A DNA stretch of 64,000 nucleotides from Panorpa germanica (Eukaryota; Arthropoda; Insecta; Mecoptera; Panorpidae): contig OY783208.1 of assembly GCA_963678705.1 (NCBI GenBank), forward strand, positions 22,470,207-22,534,206, in the 5' to 3' direction. Positions within the stretch are counted from its first letter, which is position 1, and each line of letters opens with the position of its first letter. Below the pieces are notes generated by a model. That model saw only the letters and a program-made list of their open reading frames with translations. It had not been told where the DNA came from and ran no database searches. Made by a program: the position numbers and the translations under genes. Below, piece by piece: positions 32,672 through 44,764 of this stretch.

Positions 32672-33163
32672 TGGGCTTGTGTTCTATGTCTTAATTTCTA
32701 TAAAAGTGTACTTTATATTGATAAAGTGGGTTACTAGAACCTTAAATGTTCAATTATGTCCTTATACTCCTTATATGTTAAGAGATATTAACAATTAAAA
32801 AAGTCATTTTGTCTCTTGAATTATTAAAGTGATTCAACGTTGTACACATTCCAAGTGCGTGTGATATCACAACCGCTGCCAAACTTACAGCTCATAAATC
32901 TCTGCTATATGTATTTATATATCAAATATTATTTACAGCTATTTCATGGAACAATCAAATTTCAATATTATGTCTGCCTTAGCAGGGTTAAATAAAATAA
33001 AAACTTACTCTTCTTTGATTTTACTTGATTATTCGACTACCAACAGCTACCAAAACATTACCATAGCACTGACCTACTCAACAAATAACTGGTGTTAAAT
33101 GTATCCCACTTTATCAATATTTAGTATATTTTTATAGTAATTAAGACATAGGACACTAGCCCA
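32672..33163 (-). mobile_element. Chimeric MITE-1, right end at both sides
   Basis: Left part is reverse MITE-1 from TGGGCTTGTGTTCTATG to AACAAATAACTG; it then joins forward right-end sequence from GTGTTAAATGTATCCC to AGGACACTAGCCCA. The two termini are inverted copies of the same end; the normal left end is absent. Confidence 0.7.
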
Positions 33164-33930
33164 TTCATGCATACTATATAAGCATTAATTATTTATTTCA
33201 TTGACTATATAGAACATACACAAACATTACTTTTTAAAATGAGTGTTTGAACCTCCATTTAATTGAAAGGTTCACATAAATTAACAAATCGTTTGAGAAA
33301 TAATACTACATTACTACAAAACAAATTTAAATCAGTCTTTAATAAAAATTGAAATCCATAAAACTCGCTAAAAACAATTGAAAACCGGAATGGGAAACAC
33401 CCTTCATGATCAAAAAACGCATTTAAGCCATTGACAGTTTATCTCTGACCTTAACTTGACATACCTCTTAGATTAAAGTTAACTTTTTACAGCTAAATCA
33501 AATAAATATTATTAGTTCTTATTAAGTTAAAATTCTAGAAACATAAAACTATCAACACCAGATATAATACAACAACTGATATTTGAGAAAATTATAAATT
33601 AATATATGAAGGTATTTCAACTTTTAATGTTTAAATGAAAAACTTTGTTAGTTTATTATTTCGGAAGAAATAAACCTAAAGATCAAAATGATTAATTGCT
33701 CTTGATTTTCACATGAACTTAATTTATGTTTTATAGAGTACTAATTTATTACAATTAAGTTTTTACCTATATTCAACTTAACCTCACTTATTCACCTTAA
33801 ATATTTCAAATGGTTACTTTCATTTTTCAAGCACTTTAGATTTACTTGTTTTAACGGATTGCTCATATTTTTTAATAGTGAAAATGTATTTCTTTTTGTT
33901 TTTAGTAAACTCAAAAACTGTTTTACACTA
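33164..33930 (+). promoter_or_regulatory. Conserved upstream block of A4
   Basis: TATATAAG 33175-33182, 11 bp past the MITE-1 end; TTTTTAG acceptor 26 bp before ATG 33931. Confidence 0.4.
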
Positions 33931-34725
33931 ATGGAGAATAGAAAATTTCAAGAAATAAAACGAGAAATTGATGTGCGTTTAAATGAACCAATGTACACAG
34001 AAAATGTTTTTGAAAATATTAAAACAGAAATAGAGGAACCAGTTGTCAAAGAAACAGCGCTATGTGATGAAATAAAAACAGAAATTAAAGAAGGACCAGA
34101 CGATAATTCAGAAGAAGCTGCACTTTTACCGCGAGATGGTTACTTCATTAAATTCGAAGTTCCAGCTGAAAATCTCGCCGATCCACAAAACAGTGATCAA
34201 CTACAATGTGAAATGAATACGAACCTGAAGCCTTATATTTGTGATGTATGTCACAAATTGTTTGACACTAAGGCAGAAATCAAAAAACATTTGCGTGTAC
34301 ATTCCGCAAAGGAACTACATTCTTGCAATATATGTTATAAAACATTTGAATATCTGTCAAATTTAAAACGACATAAAAACACACATTTAGGTTGAAAACC
34401 GTTTTCTTGCAACCAATGTAATAAAACGTTTAGTCGAGAACCGCATTTAAAACGGCATAAAAACACACATTTAGGTTTAAAACCGTTTTTTTGCAACGAA
34501 TGTGATAAAGCTTTTATTCATTCATCGAATTTAAAACGACATAAAAACACACATTTAGGTTTAAAACCATTTTCTTGCGATGAATGTGGTAAAACGTTTA
34601 GTCGATCATCACATTTAAAATCTCATAAAAATACACATACAGGTTTAAAGCCATTTTCTTGCGATCAATGTGATAAATGCTTTGCGCTTGCTGAATATTT
34701 AAAGAAACATCAAAAAACTCATTAA
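33931..34725 (+). pseudogene. Type A C2H2 zinc-finger gene A4, nonsense mutation
   Basis: ATG 33931 opens the usual N-terminus and two fingers. A TGA at 34393-34395 (TTA to TGA in the LGL linker) then ends it after ~154 aa. Downstream, four more fingers (SREPHLKRH, IHSSNLKRH, SRSSHLKSH, ALAEYLKKH) stay in frame to TAA 34723-34725. The same 3' ending occurs in the dead copies at 2 and 57823. A truncated two-finger protein is possible but unlikely to bind DNA well. Confidence 0.8.
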
Positions 34726-35029
34726 GTTCAAGTGCTTAGTTTTGTCGCTCACCTAATTGTATTTTATGTTTGCAGCAGTTTTACTATGTACAGATTTGTA
34801 ATAAATATTTTAAAAACTATGTAACGAATTATACTCTATGAAATTTATTTAGTTTACTTTAATCTATTGTATTAAATAAATAATTTAAAAGATTTGTTGT
34901 TTCTTTGTCGAATTGCTACTGTTATTTAATTTAAAGTTAATAAAATAATTCGTAATTGCAAATTACTTTTTTACTTTATTAAACATTTGCATCTATTTCA
35001 ACTTTCTTTTGAACGATCACTTTTTGAAA

Positions 35030-35633
35030 TGGGCTTGTGTCCTCATTTTTTAGTGGTCGATTTTTCAATTGTTGATTGAAATTGATGTTAATAAATGTGT
35101 ATTGGTGTGTCTATTTTATTAAATATCTAAATGTTGACGGAGATATAGCAATTATAAGCTTGAATTGTAGTTTTAGCGCTAGAAATGGTCGGCCATATTT
35201 GTATGACGTGAAATGCATTTTAACGTCAGTTATTTGTTGAGTAGGTCAGTACTGTGGTAATGTTTTGTAACTGTTGGTAGTCTAAATAATCAAGTCAAAA
35301 AATAATAAGTTTTTATTTTATTTAACCCTGCTAAGGCAGACATAATATTGAAATTTTATTGTTCTTGGAAATAGCTGTAAATAATATATTGATATTTTGA
35401 TATATAAATACATATAGCAGAGATTTAAGAGCTGTAAGGTTGATAACCTTACACAAGGATTGTGATGTCACATGCAGTTGGAATGTGTACAACGTTGAAT
35501 CCCTTTAATAATTAAAGAGACAAAATGACTTTTTTATTTGTTAATATCCTCTAACATATAAGGTGTTCTAGTATCCCACTTTATCAATATTTAGTATATT
35601 TTTATAGAAATTAAGACATAGGACACTAGCCCA
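35030..35633 (+). mobile_element. MITE-1 copy between A4 and A5
   Basis: Full length, TGGGCTTGTGTCCTC to AGGACACTAGCCCA. Same position between genes as 894-1447 and 59254-59876. Confidence 0.8.
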
Positions 35634-36402
35634 TTCATGCATACTATATAAGCATTAATTATTTATTTCATTGACTCTATAGAACATACAAAACATTACT
35701 TTTTAAAATGAGTGTTTGAACCTCCATTTAATTGAAAGGTTTACACATAAATTAACAAATCGTTGGAGAAATAATACTACATTACTACAAAACAAATTAA
35801 AATCAGTCTTTAGTAAAAATTGAAATTCATAAAACCCGCCAAAAACAATTGAAAACCGGCAATGGGAAACACCCTTCATTATCAAAAAACGCATTTAAGC
35901 CATTGACAGTTTATCTCTGACCTTAACTTGACATACCTCTTAGATTAAAGTTAACTTTTTACAGCTAAATCAAATAAATATTATTAGTTCTTATTAAGTT
36001 AAAATTCTAGAAACATAAAACTATCAACACCAGATATAATACAACAACTGATATTTGAGAAAATTATAAATTAATATATGAAGGTATTTCAACTTTTAAT
36101 GTTTAAATGAAAAACTTTGTTAGTTTATTATTTCGGAAGAAATAAACCTAAAGATCAAAATGATTAATTGCTCTTGATTTTCACATGAACTTAATTTATG
36201 TTTTATAGAGTACTAATTTATTACAATTAAGTTTTTACCTGTATTCAACTTAACCTCACTTATTCACCTTAAATATTTCAAATGGTTACTTTCATTTTTC
36301 AAGCTCTTTAGATTTATTTGTTTTAACCGATTGCTCATATTTTTTAATAGTGAAAATGTATTTCTTTTTGTTTTTAGTAAACTCAAAAACTGTTTTACTA
36401 TA
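35634..36402 (+). promoter_or_regulatory. Conserved upstream block of A5
   Basis: TATATAAG 35645-35652, 11 bp past MITE-1; TTTTTAG acceptor before ATG 36403. Confidence 0.4.
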
Positions 36403-37452
36403 ATGGAGAATAGAAAATTTCAAGAAATTGATGTGCGTTTAAATGAACCAATGTACACAGGAAATGTTTTTGAAAATATTAAAATAGAAATAGAGGAACC
36501 AGTTGTCAAAGAAGCAGCGCTATGTGATGAAATAAAAACAGAAATTCAAGAAGGACCAGACGATGGTTCAGAAGAAGCTGCACTTTTACCGCGAGATGGT
36601 TACTTCATTAAATTCGAAGTTCCAGCTGAAAATCTCGCCGATCCACAAAACAGTGATCAACTTCAAAGTGATATGAATACGAACCTGAAGCCTTATATCT
36701 GTGATTTATGTCACAAATTGTTTGACTCTAAGGCAGAAATCATAAAACATTTGCGTGTACATTCCGCAAAGAAACTACATTCTTGTAATACATGTAGTAA
36801 AATATTTGCTGACTCGTCAACTTTAAATCGACATAAAAACGTACACTTAGGTTTGAAACCATTTTCTTGCGACGTTTGTAATAAGACGTTTAGTCAAGCA
36901 GCATCTTTAAAACGACATAAAAACATACATTTAGGTTTAAAACCATTTTCCTGTGATGAATGTAATAAAACATTTAGTCGTTCAACACATTTAAAACAAC
37001 ATAAAAACACACATTTTGGTTTGAAACCATTTTCTTGCGATGAATGTGGTAAAGCTTTTATTCATTCATCGACTTTAAAACAACATAAAAACACACATTT
37101 AGGTTTAAAAGCATTTTCCTGTGATGAATGTAATAAAACATTTAGTCGTTCATCACATTTAAAACAACATAAAAACACACATTTTGGTTTGAAACCATTT
37201 TCTTGTGATGAATGTGGTAAAACGTTTAGTCAATCTTCGCATTTAAAACTACATAAAAACACACATTTAGCTTTAAAACCATTTTCTTGCGATGTATGCG
37301 ATAAAACGTTTAGTCAATCATCGCATTTAAAATTGCATCGAAATGCGCATTTAGGTTTAAAACCGTTTTCTTGCGCTTTATGTAATAAATGCTTTACGCG
37401 AGCTGAATATTTAAAGCAACATCAAAAAACTCATTTAGATTCTAGTGCTTAG
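36403..37452 (+). CDS. Type A C2H2 zinc-finger protein A5, 9 fingers
   Basis: 349 aa. The N-terminus lacks the three codons IKR after QE (QEIDVRLNEP), and IKEE is changed to IQEG, so two SUMO-type sites are lost; IKIE, IKTE and IKFE remain. Nine fingers, including the pattern THLKQH, IHSSTLKQH, RSSHLKQH, QSSHLKLH and QSSHLKLH(RNAH). Linkers are LGLKPF, FGLKPF, LGLKAF and LALKPF. Longest intact type A gene. The last two fingers and C-terminus match type B2, which suggests exchange between types. Confidence 0.86.
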   Translation: MENRKFQEIDVRLNEPMYTGNVFENIKIEIEEPVVKEAALCDEIKTEIQEGPDDGSEEAALLPRDGYFIKFEVPAENLADPQNSDQLQSDMNTNLKPYICDLCHKLFDSKAEIIKHLRVHSAKKLHSCNTCSKIFADSSTLNRHKNVHLGLKPFSCDVCNKTFSQAASLKRHKNIHLGLKPFSCDECNKTFSRSTHLKQHKNTHFGLKPFSCDECGKAFIHSSTLKQHKNTHLGLKAFSCDECNKTFSRSSHLKQHKNTHFGLKPFSCDECGKTFSQSSHLKLHKNTHLALKPFSCDVCDKTFSQSSHLKLHRNAHLGLKPFSCALCNKCFTRAEYLKQHQKTHLDSSA

Positions 37453-37532
37453 ATGTGCCCCTCACATAACAACATGTACAAATTCTTTAATAAATATTAT
37501 AAAAACTATTTAATGAATTATACTCTACTCTA

Positions 37533-38245
37533 ATAATTTGAACTTTCGTTCAATTACAAATGTTAAAAAATATAATGAAAGATGCAAGAGGATTTTGGAG
37601 AGAGAGTTACGAGAGAAAGGCCCAAGGAACAATATTTAGATTGGGAAACGAAGAGAAGGCAGCATATAGCAGGAAAATAGAGAGCAAAGGATGTGCGGGA
37701 AAGAAATAGAAACGCTGGAACACATTAAGTATTCATGTGAGAAAAGAGTAAAAAGTGAAAAGAAGACTGTGCAGTTATTAAAGGGAAGATTTGGATGACA
37801 ATGATAGTCAAGGGTGAAGGCGGGAGGAAAGAGAGGGAATTACACAGTGGAATAAGGAGAGAGAGTAACAGGAAGAGAGAAGGAATCGACCAAATAGTGT
37901 GCTAGAAATAACGCAGCAGCTGTTGATGTGAAAGATCAAAAGAGTACAACCTTTTATATTTAAATAAATTGTGTTCAAAATTTTCGTTAACCCCTGTGAA
38001 CATAGTTTATAAACCTCTGGTGAGCAATAAACCTGGCGTCAAGAAAAGCAAAACCACTTTACAGGTGTAAATTCAAGAAAGAAGAAGAAGCAGGAAACGG
38101 TGAGAATGAAGGAGGAGTAGGGAACATGGTGAGATAAGGTCAAGAAAAGAAGAAGCAGAAAGTACTTTTGGAAGTAGTAAAAGTCTAGAATACTTAAGTT
38201 TGAATTCATATAAAAATGAAATGTATTAGGAAATATCCTATATTA
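37533..38245 (+). mobile_element. Non-LTR retrotransposon 3' fragment
   Basis: Near-identical to 3295-4030; degenerate C-terminal ORF2 and 3' UTR on +. Confidence 0.6.
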
Positions 38246-38629
38246 TTAATGTTCCAAGTGTATGTATATTTATATGTTTATATGTTTGTTTGTTGCTGAA
38301 ATTCGTATGGTAGAATGAAAACGGCTCCCTCAATGTTTTTGAAAGTTTGCTATTTCGTAGAGAAAAAATTTCTAAGACTTTTAGCGTCTCCGAATTTTCC
38401 CCTAAATTTCCTGAAAACCCGTAATTTTGGAAAAACTAAAAAAAAAATTTTTACTTTTTGGTCTATAACTTTTAATTCGTAAAAGATAGAAAGTTGAAAT
38501 TTGGTATGTGTATTACGGTGTTCAATTCTAACTTTTTTTGAAATTAGGAATTGATAAATTGGAAATTGGGGCGTGGTTGAGAAAATTAGAGGACCTGGCT
38601 AAAAACAATCTAAAATTAAACTAAAAAAA
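38246..38629 (+). repeat. Family R repeat copy
   Basis: Near-identical to 31811-32191, ending at the same fusion with a zinc-finger tail. Confidence 0.5.
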
Positions 38630-38680
38630 TTAAAGCAACATCAAAAAACTCATTTAGATTTAAGTGTCTTCTTCACCTAA
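38630..38680 (+). pseudogene. Zinc-finger gene tail fragment
   Basis: LKQHQKTHLDLSVFFT-TAA fused to family R repeat, the same junction as 32192. So the A3-A4 and A5-A6 intervals are copies of one unit. Confidence 0.7.
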
Positions 38681-39109
38681 CAATATGTACAATTTTTTTA
38701 ATAAATATTATAAAAACTATTTAATGAATTATACTGTAAGTTTGATATTGAAATATAGACACTGTATTATTTTATTTTAATCTATTTTATTAAATCAATA
38801 ATATGTATAGTGATTTCCCTGTCATTTACTTTTTTATTTCATTAAACAACCATACATATTCCAATTTTGAACTTTCTACCTTTGTCCCTATTCAACTTTC
38901 TGTTCCTTCTTTGAAAGAAAATCTTTCCAGAATATTTGGTTAATTTTGGAACACGCATTTTGCTCCTTTAAGCAGCAAAATGTTGCCAAATTCATTATTT
39001 ATTTTAACATTTTTGTCAAATTACAAATTATTTATTGTTTTATGTCAAATTCATTTATATTTGCGCCACCAGAGACCTCTTTCATCAACCAGATTACTGC
39101 TGGACACAA
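38681..39109. other. 3' flank shared by zinc-finger genes
   Basis: Same sequence as 32243-32671; the frame starting at TTG 38946 runs into the MITE and is not a gene. Confidence 0.5.
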
Positions 39110-39601
39110 TGGACTTGTGTCCTATGTCTTAATTTCAATAAAAGTGTACTATATATTGATAAAGTGGGTTACTAAAACCTCAAATGTTCAATTATTTCCT
39201 TATACTCCTTATATGTTAAGAGATATTAACAATTAAAAAAGTAATTTTGTCTCTTGAATTATAAAAGTGATTCAACGTTGTACACATTCCAAGTGCGTGT
39301 GATATCACAACCGCTGCCAAACTTACAGCTCATAAATCTCTGCTATATGTATTTATATATCAAATATTATTTACAGCTATTTCATGGAACAATCAAATTT
39401 CAATATTATGTCAGCCGTAACAGGGTTAAATAAAATAAAAACTTACTCTTCTTTGATTTTACTTGATTATTCGACTACCAACAGCTACCAAAACATTACC
39501 ACAGCACTGACCTACTCAACAAATAACTGGTGTTAAATGTATCCCACTTTATCAATATTTAGTATATTTTTATAGTAATTAAGACATAGGACACTAGCCC
39601 A
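39110..39601 (-). mobile_element. Chimeric MITE-1, right end at both sides
   Basis: TGGACTTGTGTCCTATG at left, AGGACACTAGCCCA at right, same internal fusion as 32672. Confidence 0.7.
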
Positions 39602-40371
39602 TTTATGCATACTATATAAGCATTAATTATTTATTTCATTGACTCTATAGAACATACACAAACATTACTTTTTAAAATGAGTGTTTGAACCTCCATTTAA
39701 TTGAAAGGTTTACACATAAATTAACAAATCGTTGGAGAAATAATACTGCATTACTACAAAACAAATTTAAATCAGTCTTTAGTAAAAATTGAAATTCATA
39801 AAACCCGCCAAAAACAATTGAAAACCGGCAATGGGAAACAGCCTTCATGATCAAAAAACGCATTTAATCCATCGACAGTTTATCTCTGACCTTGACTTGA
39901 CATACCTCTTAGATTAAAGTTAATTTATTACAGCTAAATCAAATAAATATTATTAGTATTTGGTTCTTATTAAGTTAATATTCTAAAAACATAAAACTAT
40001 CAACACCAGATATAATACAACAACAGATATTTGAGAAAATTATAAATTAATATATAAGGGTATTTTAATTTTTAAATGAAAAACTTTGTTAATTTATTAT
40101 TTCGGAAGAAATAAACCTAAAGATCAACCTGATTAATTGCTCTTGATTTTTACATGAACTTAATTTATGTTTTATAGAGTACTAATTTATTACAATTAAG
40201 TTTTTACCTATATTCAACTTAACCTCACTTATTCACCTTAAATATTTCAAATGGTTACTTTCATTTTTCAAGCACTTTAGATTTATTTGTTTTAACGGAT
40301 TGCTCATATTTTTTAATAGTGAAAATGTATTTCTTTTTGTTTTTACTAAACTAAAAAACTGTTTTACTATA
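39602..40371 (+). promoter_or_regulatory. Conserved upstream block of A6
   Basis: TATATAAG 39613-39620. The acceptor region reads TTTTTACTAAAC instead of TTTTTAGTAAAC, so the AG used by the paralogues is mutated here. Confidence 0.4.
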
Positions 40372-41341
40372 ATGGAGAATAGAAAATTTCAAGAAATAAA
40401 GCGAGAAATTGATGTGCGTTTAAATGAAATGTTAAAAAACAGGAAATGTTTTTGAAAATATTAAAATAGAAATAGAGGAACCAGTTGTCAAAGAAGCAGC
40501 GCTATGTGATGAAATAAAAACAGAAATTAAAGAAGAACCAGACGATGGTTCAGAAGAAGGTGCACTTTTACCGCGAGATGGTTACTTCATTAAATTCGAA
40601 GTTCCTGCTGAAAATCTCGTCGATCCACAAAACAGTGATCAACTTCAAAGTGAAATTAATACGAACCTGAGGCCTTATATTTGTGATGTATGTAACAAAT
40701 TGTTGGACTCTAAGGCTGAAATCATAAAACATTTGCGTGTACATTCCGCAAAGAAACTACATTCTTGTAATACATGTAGTAAAATATTTGCTGACTCGTC
40801 AACTTTAAATCGACATAAAAACAGACACTTAGGTTTGAAACCATTTTCTTGCGACGTTTGTAATAAGACGTTTAGTCAAGCAGCATCTTTAAAACGACAT
40901 AAAAACATACATTTAGGTTTAAAACCATTTTCTTGTAATGAATGTAGTAAAACGTTTAGTCAATCCTCAAGTTTAAAACAACATAAAAACATACATTTAG
41001 GTTTAAAACCATTTTCTTGTAATGAATGTAGTAAAACGTTTAGTCAATCCTTAAGTTTAAAACGACATAAAAACACACATTTAGGTTCAAGTACTTTTTC
41101 TTGCGATGAATGTAGTAAAACGTTCAGTCGTTCATGGCATTTAAACCGACACAAAAACACACATTTAGGTTTAAATTCATTTCCTTGCGAAGTATGTAAT
41201 AAAACATTTAGTCGTTCTTTCGATTTAAAGCAACATCAAAATACACATTTAGGTTTTAATCCATTTTATTGCGGCGAATGTAAAAAAACGTTTAGTCGTT
41301 CATCGCATTTAAAACGACATAAAAACACATATTCACATTAA
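40372..41341 (+). pseudogene. Type A C2H2 zinc-finger gene A6, frameshifted near the start
   Basis: ATG 40372 gives MENRKFQEIKREIDVRLNE, then a replaced stretch (ATGTTAAAAAACAGG) one base longer than in paralogues shifts the frame to an early TGA at 40452-40454. Downstream the rest is open: the acidic region and eight fingers with QAASLKRH, QSSSLKQH, RSWHLNRH, RSFDLKQH and so on. The last finger ends HKNTYSH-TAA, so its final zinc His is displaced, and the usual terminal TRAEYL finger is absent. The upstream splice AG is also mutated. Probably dead, though a downstream ATG could make a finger-only protein. Confidence 0.75.
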
Positions 41342-42226
41342 AGTGCATAATTGTGTTTTCCTTCGTGTTGCACAAATTTATTTATGGAATTGTTATTTAA
41401 TACATTGTTTTAATAAATATTTCTTATTTTTTCTTACGCATTTTTATTACAATTCTATTTGCCGATATTAACAAACAAATAAATGTCATCATCAAAGGTT
41501 TAAAAGCAATTTACGCTTCATATGATTTTTTGATTAATTCGCGTCATAAATATATTTATACAAATGAAATTCTACATACTTTGGTTATGAGGATTTCTAA
41601 TATTCAATAATGTTTTAATAAGCTGCTATATTATAGGAGATATTAATCAATGTAGTTATCAAAAAATAATGTAATCTTTGATGTCAAAAGGAATGCCTAC
41701 TCTTTTACTTCCCTTCGAGGAATTGAAATGGTCCCCGTCACTATTATATTTCGACAACAACTCAAGGGCGTTCATTTTGACAGCTCATTGTAAAGGTTAA
41801 GATAAAATTAGATAGAAATTATTATATTTGCATCTAATTCAGTTAATATTTTCCGAATATAAACAGCAGCAAATAATTGGGAACATTATAAGTTAATATA
41901 TAAAGGTATATTATTGTTAATATATAAAGGTTGATTTTTATTTCACATCGTATTTTTGAAAGTAATAAACCCAAACTATTAATTAAAATGATGTTAATGG
42001 CTTTGTTTTCACATTAACTTTATTTTATAAAGCACTAATATATTACAGAAATGTTTTTCTATTAATTCTGCTTAACTTTACTTATTTCTATTATTTTATG
42101 AGATGGCTTTTCTTTACTTTTTTACAATGTAAGATTAATTTTTATTAACTTGAGTTATTTATATTTCTACTTATACTTCTTAGGTAGTAAATAAATTATT
42201 TGCTTTTAGTGAATTATTATGCAATA
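41342..42226. other. Intergenic and 5' region of type C gene
   Basis: Nothing coding seen. A TTGCTTTTAG acceptor ends at about 42209, 17 bp before the type C ATG, so a 5' UTR intron is likely here too. It does not resemble the type A block closely. Confidence 0.4.
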
Positions 42227-43390
42227 ATGAAGGATAACAAAACTCAAGAAATAAAACAAGAAATGGATTTGGAGATAAATGAACAAAAGGGAACACCAAA
42301 TGTAAACGCAGTTGTGAAGAGAGGAATAAAAGAAGAGGAAATCGTCACAGAAGCAACGTTGTGTGATGAATTCAAAATAGAAATTAAAGCAGAACCAGAC
42401 GATAGTTCTACGGAAGCTTCAATTTTACCAGAGGACACTGAGCAAATAATTAAATTCGAAGTTCGAGTTGAAAGTTGTGACGACCCCCTGAATAGTGAAA
42501 AACTACAATGCGAAGAATGTCACAAATTTTTTGACACTAAATCAGAAATCGTAAAACATTTGCGAACACATTCAGTAAAGAAACTACATTTAAAACGACA
42601 TGAAAACACACATTTAGGTGTAAAATCATTTTCTTGCGATGAGTGCAGTAAAACGTTTAGTCAATCTTCACATTTGAAGCAACATAAGAACACACATTTA
42701 GGTTTAAAACCATTTTCTTGTAACGAATGTAGTAAAACGTTTAGTCAGTCTTCACATTTGAAGCAACATATAAACACACATTTAGGTTTAAAGCCATTTT
42801 CTTGTAACGAATGTAGTAAAACGTTTAGTCAATCATGGAATTTAAAACTACACAAAAACAAACATTTAGGTTTGAAACTATTCTCTTGTGATCAATGTGA
42901 AAAAACGTTTACCCATTCTAATACTTTAAAACTACATAAAAACACACATTTAGGTATAAAACCATTTTCTTGCGACAAGTGCAATAAAACCTTTAGTCAA
43001 TCAACGCAATTAAAACTGCATAAAAACACACATTTAGGTGTAAAACCATTTTCTTGCGGAGAATGTGGTAAAACGTTTGGGCAGTCATCGCATTTAAAAG
43101 ATCACAAAAACACACATTTAGTTTTAAAGCCATTTTCTTGCGATGAATGTGAGAAAACGTTCAATCAATCATCGCATTTAAAACAACATAAAAACACACA
43201 TTTAAATGTGAAGCCATTTTCTTGTGATCAATGTAATAAAACATTTAAGCGGTCGTCATATTTAAAAGAACATAAAAACACACAACATTTAGGTTTAAAA
43301 CCATTTTCTTGCGATTTGTGTAATAATTGCTTTGCACGAGCTGCTAATTTAAAACGACATCAAAAAACTCATTTATATGACAATGTTTAA
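42227..43390 (+). CDS. Type C C2H2 zinc-finger protein, 10 fingers
   Basis: 387 aa. MKDNKTQEIKQEMDL N-terminus with IKQE, IKEE, FKIE, IKAE and IKFE SUMO-type sites. Finger 1 is CEECHKFF...KHLRTH. A degenerate finger then follows (KKLHLKRHENTH) that has lost its cysteines by deletion, then nine good fingers ending CDLCNNCFARAANLKRHQKTHLYDNV. Linkers are LGLKPF/LGVKPF, one with an extra residue (NTQHLGLKPF). The start at 42227 follows the acceptor; the longer frame begins at a non-ATG codon. Intact and probably functional. Confidence 0.86.
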   Translation: MKDNKTQEIKQEMDLEINEQKGTPNVNAVVKRGIKEEEIVTEATLCDEFKIEIKAEPDDSSTEASILPEDTEQIIKFEVRVESCDDPLNSEKLQCEECHKFFDTKSEIVKHLRTHSVKKLHLKRHENTHLGVKSFSCDECSKTFSQSSHLKQHKNTHLGLKPFSCNECSKTFSQSSHLKQHINTHLGLKPFSCNECSKTFSQSWNLKLHKNKHLGLKLFSCDQCEKTFTHSNTLKLHKNTHLGIKPFSCDKCNKTFSQSTQLKLHKNTHLGVKPFSCGECGKTFGQSSHLKDHKNTHLVLKPFSCDECEKTFNQSSHLKQHKNTHLNVKPFSCDQCNKTFKRSSYLKEHKNTQHLGLKPFSCDLCNNCFARAANLKRHQKTHLYDNV

Positions 43391-43598
43391 GTCGGTACTT
43401 TCGTAACTGTCCGTCATACCATCATACATTATAATGATCCATGTAAATTAAAATAGTTGTTTTCTTAAATGCCTACTATTGAATTTTGAATGGTGGCTCG
43501 GAAACTGCTCTACCAATGTTTTTTAAAACTGTCTTTTTCCAAAACTTTCCACGTCTTATCGTATTGAGTATTTAAGGCAGTAACGTTTTGCAGAATTG

Positions 43599-43762
43599 GT
43601 AATTATTGGATACGACTATACACTTTTGTTTTTCACTTTGTAAAAAAAACTACTTCATTTTTATATGTTTTATTATGATTATTGTATTCTCGAAACATGT
43701 CAAAATCTCTACGTAATAATTATTTTACCACTTTTAATTAATAAATAGGAGATATTGAGGGT
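43599..43762 (-). mobile_element. MITE-2 fragment
   Basis: Reverse copy with end GGTAATTATTGGATACGACT, cut at GAGATATTGAGGG; duplicate of 6107-6271. Confidence 0.55.
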
Positions 43763-44674
43763 TACAAATATTCGAGTTGCCTGTATTTCAGTGGTATTCA
43801 ACAAGTCAATCTGAATTAAAATTTTGTTTAGATACAATATACAATTTTAAGGAAGTCGATTGATATGACTAAAATGTTTTTCTGTGCTTAAAATTTGATA
43901 AATTTATTCCAATGACAGCGGTAAATGGGGGAGCTGATTCTAAAATGAACAAAATTAACAAAGAAGTTCAGGTCCTATTCTTTCGGCTGATACTTCTTTA
44001 ATATATATTTGAGTGCATCAATTTTCAATAGTTATTAGCACCTAAAACAATATATAAACATTTACAATACATAATTTATAACATATAAACACGAGTATGG
44101 ATACTTAAAATAAAGAGATTAAATTAGATCCATTGATAAAGTCAATCAGGTTTTTCTCTGATTTCAAATATCTGCTTATAGCCTTCTGGCACATTACACT
44201 TTTGTCTGTGCAATGACTCTTGGAGCATTGAAGAATAATATGATTGAACAAAACGTTATAATTTAGGTAACATTTTTACGTAATAGGAAACTTTGCTTTT
44301 GTTAGATGCTCTTTGAATACATATTTAGCCCGTCAAGATTTAGAACAGGGTAAGAACGGGCTGAAAAGTTTAGGAACTTTTGTAATTTTTAAGAAAATTT
44401 TTAAGTAAACATTATAATATGCTAATTGTTGTATTACACGTGCCGCCCAAATAACGGTGCCGTGCCGTTGACAACAAATTGACCGTCCACTTCATGTGAA
44501 ACAGAAAAACCCAAGGAAATATTAAATGGGAAAGTCCACTGATTACAATGTATCACACAATATCATATATAATACTTTCCTCTAAATTTGGAATTACCAA
44601 GCTAAAACACACTTTCCTGTTGTTATCAACGTGACCTTTGGCACTTTGATCATTTTATCATTCGTCAATTCGAC
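43763..44674. other. Intergenic region upstream of lectin-like gene 2
   Basis: Matches 6272-7155, then joins directly to the sequence matching 8335 onward; the 1.17 kb between is absent. No gene. Confidence 0.5.
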
Positions 44675-44680
44675 TATAAG
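44675..44680 (+). promoter_or_regulatory. TATA-like box of sushi-fibrinogen gene 2
   Basis: TATAAG 90 bp before ATG 44765, in a block conserved with copy 1. Confidence 0.35.
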
Positions 44681-44764
44681 ATGCCTGGACCAACGGGCCT
44701 AACGACAATTACAAGTGAACGCGATAAAGTGAAACACAAAATAATCTAATACAGAAAAACCAAA

